Below, piece after piece: positions 5,669 through 9,538 of a DNA stretch of 9,538 bases. The notes beneath the pieces are model-generated. The model searched no databases and was not told where the DNA came from. It worked only from the letters and a program-made list of their open reading frames with translations. The stretch lies in contig JAOZLK010000131.1 of assembly GCA_029934875.1 (NCBI GenBank), positions 1 through 9,538 of the forward strand, given 5' to 3'. The position numbers and the translations under genes are program-made. Within the stretch, counting starts at the first letter, position 1. Each line of letters opens with the position of its first letter. Origin of the DNA: Bacteroidales bacterium. Its GTDB lineage: Bacteria; Bacteroidota; Bacteroidia; Bacteroidales; GCA-2748055.

Positions 5669-7198
5669 ATGAAACCCATGAAGCCTTTCACCATACAGAT
5701 TAAACAAAAGCCCTGGCTGGGCTGGCTCCTCTTCCTGGCAAGCATCGTCATTGTTTTTATCCTTGGCCTTCTTGCTTCTTCAATAATTGAAAGAAGATCT
5801 GAAGCAGCATTTGCATTTACGCCCCAGGTAAGGTATGGCGATTATGAACCCAGGAACGAGGTGTGGGGAAAGAATTTTCCCATGGAGTACCAGAGTTATA
5901 AAAAGACATCCGACACTCTTTTCAGAAGTAAATACAATGGATCGGCTACAATCGACATGCTGGAGATCGATCCAAGGCTGGTGGTGCTATGGGCCGGTTA
6001 TGGTTTTTCAAAAGCTTATAAGCAGGGACGGGGGCACTCCTATGCCATCACAGATGTTAGGAACACATTGAGGACCGGAGCTCCCATGGATGGTGGCAAA
6101 AGCCCCATGCCCAATACTTGCTGGACCTGCAAGAGTCCCGATGTACCCAGGCTTATGGAGGAGATGGGGCCTGCAGATTTTTACAGCGGCACCTGGGAGG
6201 AGAAAGGACACGAAATAGTTAACAGCATCGGCTGCGCCGATTGCCATGATGCTTCAACAATGGAACTGCAGATTACCCGGCCCGCCTTAAAAGAAGCTTT
6301 TGAGCGTTTGGGTCGTGACATTACTACAGTTTCACACCAGGAGATGCGATCGCTTGTTTGCGCCCAGTGCCACGTGGAGTACTATTTCAATAAGGAAATT
6401 ATAGAGGGTGTTCCCTACCTGACCCTTCCCTGGGACAATGGTTTTTCGGCCGAGGCGATGGAAGAATACTATGATGAGATCGAATTCTCCGATTGGACCC
6501 ATAAACTGAGTAAGGCTCCCATGCTAAAGGCGCAGCATCCCGGTTATGAAATATACTCCACCGGGGTACATGCGGCTCGTGGTGTATCATGCGCCGATTG
6601 CCATATGCCCTTTATGAGTGAGGGAGGTCAGAAATACACCGATCATCATGTACAGAGCCCATTAAATAATGTGGCCAACTCGTGCCAGGTTTGCCACAGG
6701 GAGGAGACCGCCCAATTAATAAGGGATGTTTATGAGCGACAGGACCGCATCATCGAGAACCGCGACCAGCTTGAGGTCTTACTGGTCAGATCGCACGTGG
6801 AAGCGAAGCTGGCCTGGGACCTGGGTGCAAATGACGATCAAATGGCCCTGATCCTTCTGGATATCAGGCATGCCCAGTGGAGGTGGGATTACGCAGCAGC
6901 CAGTCATGGTGGGTCCTTCCACTCACCCCTGGAGACTTCAAGGGTTATTGCAACAGGCATTCATACCGCCCAGGAGGGACGCATTAAGCTTAGTCGCCTG
7001 CTTTTTGAGCTTGGACATACCGGCGAAGTGCCCTATCCCGACATCGCAACAAAGGCAAAAGCACAGGTTTTTATCGGAATGGATGCTGCTACATTGAAGG
7101 CCGAAAAAGAGGCTTTCCTGGAAAGTGTGACTCCCCAGTGGGATGCAAAAGCAGCAGAAAGAGAAGCTCAATATCCCGTTAAGTCCCTGTTTGAATAA
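5669..7198 (+). CDS. nrfA: Cytochrome c nitrite reductase catalytic subunit NrfA
   Basis: NrfA is the periplasmic pentaheme enzyme that reduces nitrite to ammonium with six electrons, and can also reduce NO and hydroxylamine. The 509-residue protein has the special active-site motif C151-WT-C154-K155 (Lys-ligated heme 1). Four CxxCH motifs follow at C189-AD-C192-H, C231-AQ-C234-H, C308-AD-C311-H and C339-QV-C342-H. Active-site and calcium residues align with those of the Wolinella enzyme by spacing: R135 (20 before K155), E237-Y238, and K287-A-Q289-H290. The enzyme should therefore be the calcium-containing type and active. Residues about 17-40 form a long hydrophobic segment followed by ERRSEAAFAF. 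It could be a cleaved signal peptide or a retained anchor, and no clean cleavage site stands out. It forms the NrfHA complex with the gene 16 bases upstream. Confidence 0.97.
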   Translation: MKPMKPFTIQIKQKPWLGWLLFLASIVIVFILGLLASSIIERRSEAAFAFTPQVRYGDYEPRNEVWGKNFPMEYQSYKKTSDTLFRSKYNGSATIDMLEIDPRLVVLWAGYGFSKAYKQGRGHSYAITDVRNTLRTGAPMDGGKSPMPNTCWTCKSPDVPRLMEEMGPADFYSGTWEEKGHEIVNSIGCADCHDASTMELQITRPALKEAFERLGRDITTVSHQEMRSLVCAQCHVEYYFNKEIIEGVPYLTLPWDNGFSAEAMEEYYDEIEFSDWTHKLSKAPMLKAQHPGYEIYSTGVHAARGVSCADCHMPFMSEGGQKYTDHHVQSPLNNVANSCQVCHREETAQLIRDVYERQDRIIENRDQLEVLLVRSHVEAKLAWDLGANDDQMALILLDIRHAQWRWDYAAASHGGSFHSPLETSRVIATGIHTAQEGRIKLSRLLFELGHTGEVPYPDIATKAKAQVFIGMDAATLKAEKEAFLESVTPQWDAKAAEREAQYPVKSLFE

Positions 7199-7209
7199 TC
7201 AGGAGCAGG

Positions 7210-8187
7210 ATGAGAAATAAAAAACTAAGACTCCCGGCAGGTGTTTTTATCACCGTTGTATTCCTGCTATTCTTTGTTCAGTGGAAAGTTGAGAATCCCA
7301 TGCTCCTGGCCGAGCGCTTTATAAAGGGAGGTGGATGGTTTGAAGTGTTTGCAGTGGGACTATATGGAGCGCTTGTAGCCTGGCACATGCAGGACCCTGG
7401 CAAAGTCGCCCGATGGAGGAAATACACCTGGTTTGCATTCTCCATTGTATTTTTCTCCCAGCTTCTCCTGGGACTGCTGCTTTCTGATATTTTCCTGATG
7501 TCCGGTAAGCTTCACCTGCCGGTTCCCATGATGATCCTGGCCGGCCCCATTTACCGCGGTCACGCCTCGGTTATGACCATCCTTTTCCTCAGCACCGTCA
7601 TTCTCTCGGGCCCTGCATGGTGCAGCCACCTTTGCTACTTTGGGGCTATTGACAATATAGCTGCATCAGGCAAAACCAGGCGCGGACCCATCAGGTATAA
7701 ATGGGCCCTGAAGTGGACCGTCCTCCTGCTGCTTATTGCAGGGGCCGTAGTACTGCGATTGATGAAAGTACCGGTACTGTCGGCCACCCTTCTCGCAGGT
7801 GGCTTCGGAATCCTTGGCCTGGGCATCATCCTGATCATATCCCGCAGGGAGGGCCGCATGGTTCATTGTACCTCTTACTGTCCCATTGGAACAGTCGTAA
7901 ACCTCACCCAGAAGGTAAATCCCTTCAGAATGTACATCGATGACTCGAGCTGCACCTCCTGCATGATATGCACCACTTCCTGTAAATATGACGCCCTGAA
8001 CGAGAGCGATATAAAAGCCAGGCGTCCCGGGAACACATGCACCCTGTGCGGAGACTGTGTATCGACCTGCCACGCTTCATCCATCAAGTACCGTTTCCTG
8101 AAACTTTCTCCCGACCAATCCAGGAATCTTTATCTGCTTATTACCATTTCCCTTCACGCTGCCACCATGGCGCTGGCAAGAATATGA
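7210..8187 (+). CDS. NapH-like membrane polyferredoxin (4Fe-4S membrane protein)
   Basis: This 325-residue integral membrane protein has about five or six helices (near 10-24, 44-58, 72-92, 118-133, 168-184 and 194-211). Two membrane-proximal CxxxC motifs follow helices: W137-C138-S-H-L-C142 and C220-T-S-Y-C224-P. This is the hallmark of the NapH/NosR/CcoG-like superfamily. The C-terminal cytoplasmic domain carries two [4Fe-4S] sites, C248/C251/C254/C258 and C277/C280/C283/C287. The stretch 101-117, with H102, P104-V-P and G112-P-I-Y-R-G, lies between membrane segments and may be diagnostic of the subfamily. NapH-type proteins move electrons between quinol and iron-sulfur or heme partners. 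Placed 11 bases after nrfA with a good AGGAG at 7201-7205, it is very likely cotranscribed. It may exchange electrons with the ferredoxin-domain protein that opens the operon. The direction of electron flow cannot be read from the sequence. Confidence 0.86.
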   Translation: MRNKKLRLPAGVFITVVFLLFFVQWKVENPMLLAERFIKGGGWFEVFAVGLYGALVAWHMQDPGKVARWRKYTWFAFSIVFFSQLLLGLLLSDIFLMSGKLHLPVPMMILAGPIYRGHASVMTILFLSTVILSGPAWCSHLCYFGAIDNIAASGKTRRGPIRYKWALKWTVLLLLIAGAVVLRLMKVPVLSATLLAGGFGILGLGIILIISRREGRMVHCTSYCPIGTVVNLTQKVNPFRMYIDDSSCTSCMICTTSCKYDALNESDIKARRPGNTCTLCGDCVSTCHASSIKYRFLKLSPDQSRNLYLLITISLHAATMALARI

Positions 8188-8274
8188 TGTGAACAAACAA
8201 TATCATTGTCCATAAGTTAAACACCCTTATTGGATATAATTCACTATTTTTAGGAGAGATCATTAGCGGTTTCC
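8188..8274. other. Short intergenic region before the MscS gene
   Basis: The 87-base gap is AT-rich and has no GC-rich hairpin with a T-run, so no intrinsic terminator for the nrf operon is evident. A TATTTTTA at 8245-8252 resembles the -7 consensus, but would leave a leader of only about 15 bases and has no -33 at the right distance. TATAAT occurs at 8235-8240 without a partner box. AGGAGAG at 8252-8258 is a possible but distant ribosome-binding site, 16 bases before the ATG. Separate transcription of the channel gene is possible but not shown. Confidence 0.4.
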
Positions 8275-9186
8275 ATGAACACCATAACAGATTTTCTGCA
8301 AACGAACATCGGTATCAGTCCGGATAACCAGACTAAAATCCTCTATTCGGCTGTCATTCTCCTGGTGCTCGGGGTCCTTCGCTTTTCCATCCTGAAGATC
8401 GTATGGAGGTTTACCGAAGATCCCAAACTGAGGTATAAGTGGAAAAGGTCGGTTTCCTTCATCATTGGTTTGCTTACAGTCATCCTCATTGGGTCTGTCT
8501 GGATCAAGGCCATCGGTCAGTTTGGAGCTTTCCTGGGGCTATTTACAGCGGGCCTGGCCATTGCCCTCAAGGACCCGCTTACCAATATTGCCGGATGGCT
8601 CTTCATCATGACCCGCAATCCTTTCAGCCTGGGCGACCGGGTTCAGATTGGCAAACAGGCAGGCGATGTAATCGACATTCGCCTTTTCCAGTTTACCCTG
8701 CTGGAAATAGGTAATTGGGTGGATTCGGATCAGAGTACAGGGAGAATTATCCACATTCCCAATGGCACCGTCTTTACCAAAGCCCAGTCCAATTACAGCT
8801 CGGGGTTCAAATTCATCTGGAACGAAATTTCTGTACTGGTAACTTTCGAGAGCGACTGGAACATGGCCAGGGACCTGCTGCTGAAAATTGTCAGTGAACA
8901 CGCCAAGGAACTGTCCTCCGATGCTGAGAAAAAGATCATTGAAGCCAGCAAAAAATATATGATTTTCTATCAGTACCTCACCCCCATTGTATATACATCG
9001 GTGCGCGATAGCGGGATCAAACTTACCATGCGTTATATCTGTGACCCCCGAAAGAGAAGGGTAACCGAACACCTGATCTGGGAAGATGTGCTCCGGGCCT
9101 TCGCCACATACAAGGACATCGAGTTTGCCTATCCTACCCTGCGTTACTTCGACCGCAAGGTGGAAAAGGATGATTCCCCCCTTTAA
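8275..9186 (+). CDS. MscS-family small-conductance mechanosensitive channel
   Basis: The protein protects cells against osmotic downshock by opening under membrane tension. It has 303 residues, close to classical MscS. Helices are predicted at about 22-45 and 57-78. The pore helix TM3 (about 82-113) contains Gly/Ala-rich G84-x-F-L-G-L-F-T-A-G-L-A-I-A-L-K-D and ends at R114-N-P-F-S-L-G-D-R-V, the most conserved MscS stretch. The beta domain follows, with I161-P-N-G-T-V-F matching the family's [VI]PN motif, then an alpha/beta cytoplasmic vestibule. The sequence between G130 and I161 (including an insert around GNWVDSDQSTGR) appears somewhat longer than in E. coli MscS. It lies 87 bases after the nrf operon on the same strand; no functional link is evident. 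Confidence 0.92.
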   Translation: MNTITDFLQTNIGISPDNQTKILYSAVILLVLGVLRFSILKIVWRFTEDPKLRYKWKRSVSFIIGLLTVILIGSVWIKAIGQFGAFLGLFTAGLAIALKDPLTNIAGWLFIMTRNPFSLGDRVQIGKQAGDVIDIRLFQFTLLEIGNWVDSDQSTGRIIHIPNGTVFTKAQSNYSSGFKFIWNEISVLVTFESDWNMARDLLLKIVSEHAKELSSDAEKKIIEASKKYMIFYQYLTPIVYTSVRDSGIKLTMRYICDPRKRRVTEHLIWEDVLRAFATYKDIEFAYPTLRYFDRKVEKDDSPL

Positions 9187-9309
9187 GCTCCTCCGGAATT
9201 AAATTGTTAATAATTATTGATCATTTTTTGCGAAATCTTTAAGATCAATTCAATTAAATATTCTAATTTTTCTCTCGAAAGCCAATAGTTCAACTTTACG
9301 CACCCCTCT
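9187..9309. other. AT-rich intergenic region
   Basis: This stretch is strongly AT-rich. It contains the near-palindrome TTAATAATTATTGA (9207-9220) and a T-run at 9223-9229, but the stem has no G/C pairs, so an intrinsic terminator is not supported. CAACTTTACGCACC at 9291-9304 is loosely like a Bacteroidota -7 region ahead of the decayed gene. Nothing else was recognised. Confidence 0.4.
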
Positions 9310-9538
9310 ATGAAATCTATGGATTTATTATCCATACTTTGTCGTATGGACTAATTAATCAGACTAAAAGCCACCGGATGTCCTGCCGAGTTTGCCCATA
9401 AAATTGGCATTTCTGAACGGACCTTATACAATTATCTTCGAATTCTTACTGATCTAGCGTGAGTTTATTACGACACTGCTTGCAAAACGCCGTAAGAAGC
9501 AGAGCATCATAAAGATAGGCGTTATTTATTTGTATACA
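9310..9538 (+). pseudogene. Decayed small helix-turn-helix protein gene (right edge)
   Basis: From the ATG at 9310 a single frame reads MKSMDLLSILCRMD, stop, LIRLKATGCPAEFAHKIG, ISERTLYNYLRILTDLA, stop, VYYDTACKTP, stop. Apart from the interruptions this resembles a small Bacteroidota helix-turn-helix family whose members run roughly L-I-R-x-K-A-T-G-x-P-x-E-x-A-x-K-L-G-I-S-x-x-T-L-Y, then an L-G-V/A segment and a YYD-x-x-x-K-T-Y strand. The stops are TAA 9352-9354, TGA 9460-9462 and TAA 9493-9495. After 'CKT' a neighbouring frame gives RRKKQSIIKIGVIY, which looks like the family's C-terminal Lys-Ile-Gly strand, so a frameshift near 9489 is likely as well. Several independent lesions favour a pseudogene over a sequencing error. 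The right end may lie beyond the window. Confidence 0.55.

Noticed and set aside
7666..8073. Minus-strand 135-codon frame
   Set aside because: Antisense to the cysteine-motif region of the NapH-like gene, which is strongly conserved in character.
8197..8209. Small dyad ACAAT-ATC-ATTGT after the nrf operon
   Set aside because: Only five AT-rich pairs and no T-run, so not a terminator; it also does not match the GTAAC-type half-sites before nrf.
8539..9072. Minus-strand 177-codon frame
   Set aside because: Long, but wholly within the MscS gene on the opposite strand; the MscS translation carries the family motifs and this one carries none.
9207..9229. AT-rich palindrome followed by a T-run after MscS, considered as a terminator
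   Set aside because: The stem has no G/C pairs and would be too unstable for an intrinsic terminator; such palindromes occur by chance in AT-rich DNA.

Overview
The window looks like Bacteroidota chromosome, probably a Bacteroidales/Marinilabiliales-type anaerobe or facultative anaerobe. This rests on protein families seen by eye (DUF2490 outer-membrane barrel, the Bacteroidota type of Crp/Fnr regulator, NrfHA, a small Bacteroidota helix-turn-helix family), on Bacteroidota-style -7 boxes (TAnnTTTG), on weak Shine-Dalgarno sequences and on moderate GC content. No tRNA, rRNA, CRISPR array or insertion sequence was found.

Left half (1-3874, all minus strand, read right to left): one very tight operon of six genes with junctions between a 20-base overlap and a 3-base gap. 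The order is a two-domain surface-type lipoprotein (3874-3107), a small exported repeat protein (3104-2682), a VTC/polyphosphate-polymerase-like enzyme (2698-1910), a DUF4956 multi-pass membrane protein (1906-1238), a DUF2490 outer-membrane barrel (1257-559) and a Crp/Fnr regulator that runs off the left edge (556-1). The products span cytoplasm, inner membrane, periplasm and outer membrane. My inference is a polyphosphate-like polymer synthesis and export or envelope system. The precise polymer is unknown.

Middle (3875-4135): a divergent promoter region. It holds a good minus-strand -7 box and, upstream of the plus-strand genes, a perfect 14-base palindrome of Crp/Fnr type placed about -44 from a probable start of transcription.

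Right half (4136-8187, plus strand): a dissimilatory nitrite-to-ammonia (DNRA) operon. It comprises a cytoplasmic ferredoxin-domain protein with an incomplete second cluster, NrfH (tetraheme menaquinol dehydrogenase), NrfA (pentaheme nitrite reductase with a CxxCK active-site heme) and a NapH-like membrane polyferredoxin. The combination suggests that NrfHA may receive or exchange electrons through iron-sulfur proteins as well as from menaquinol. The cytochrome c maturation genes often found after nrfHA in this phylum are not here.

Then follow an MscS-type channel (8275-9186), an AT-rich gap, and at the right edge a decayed helix-turn-helix gene (about 9310-9538) with in-frame stops. The most interesting possibility is that the Crp/Fnr protein ending the left operon controls the divergent nrf operon, linking the polymer/envelope system to nitrite respiration.
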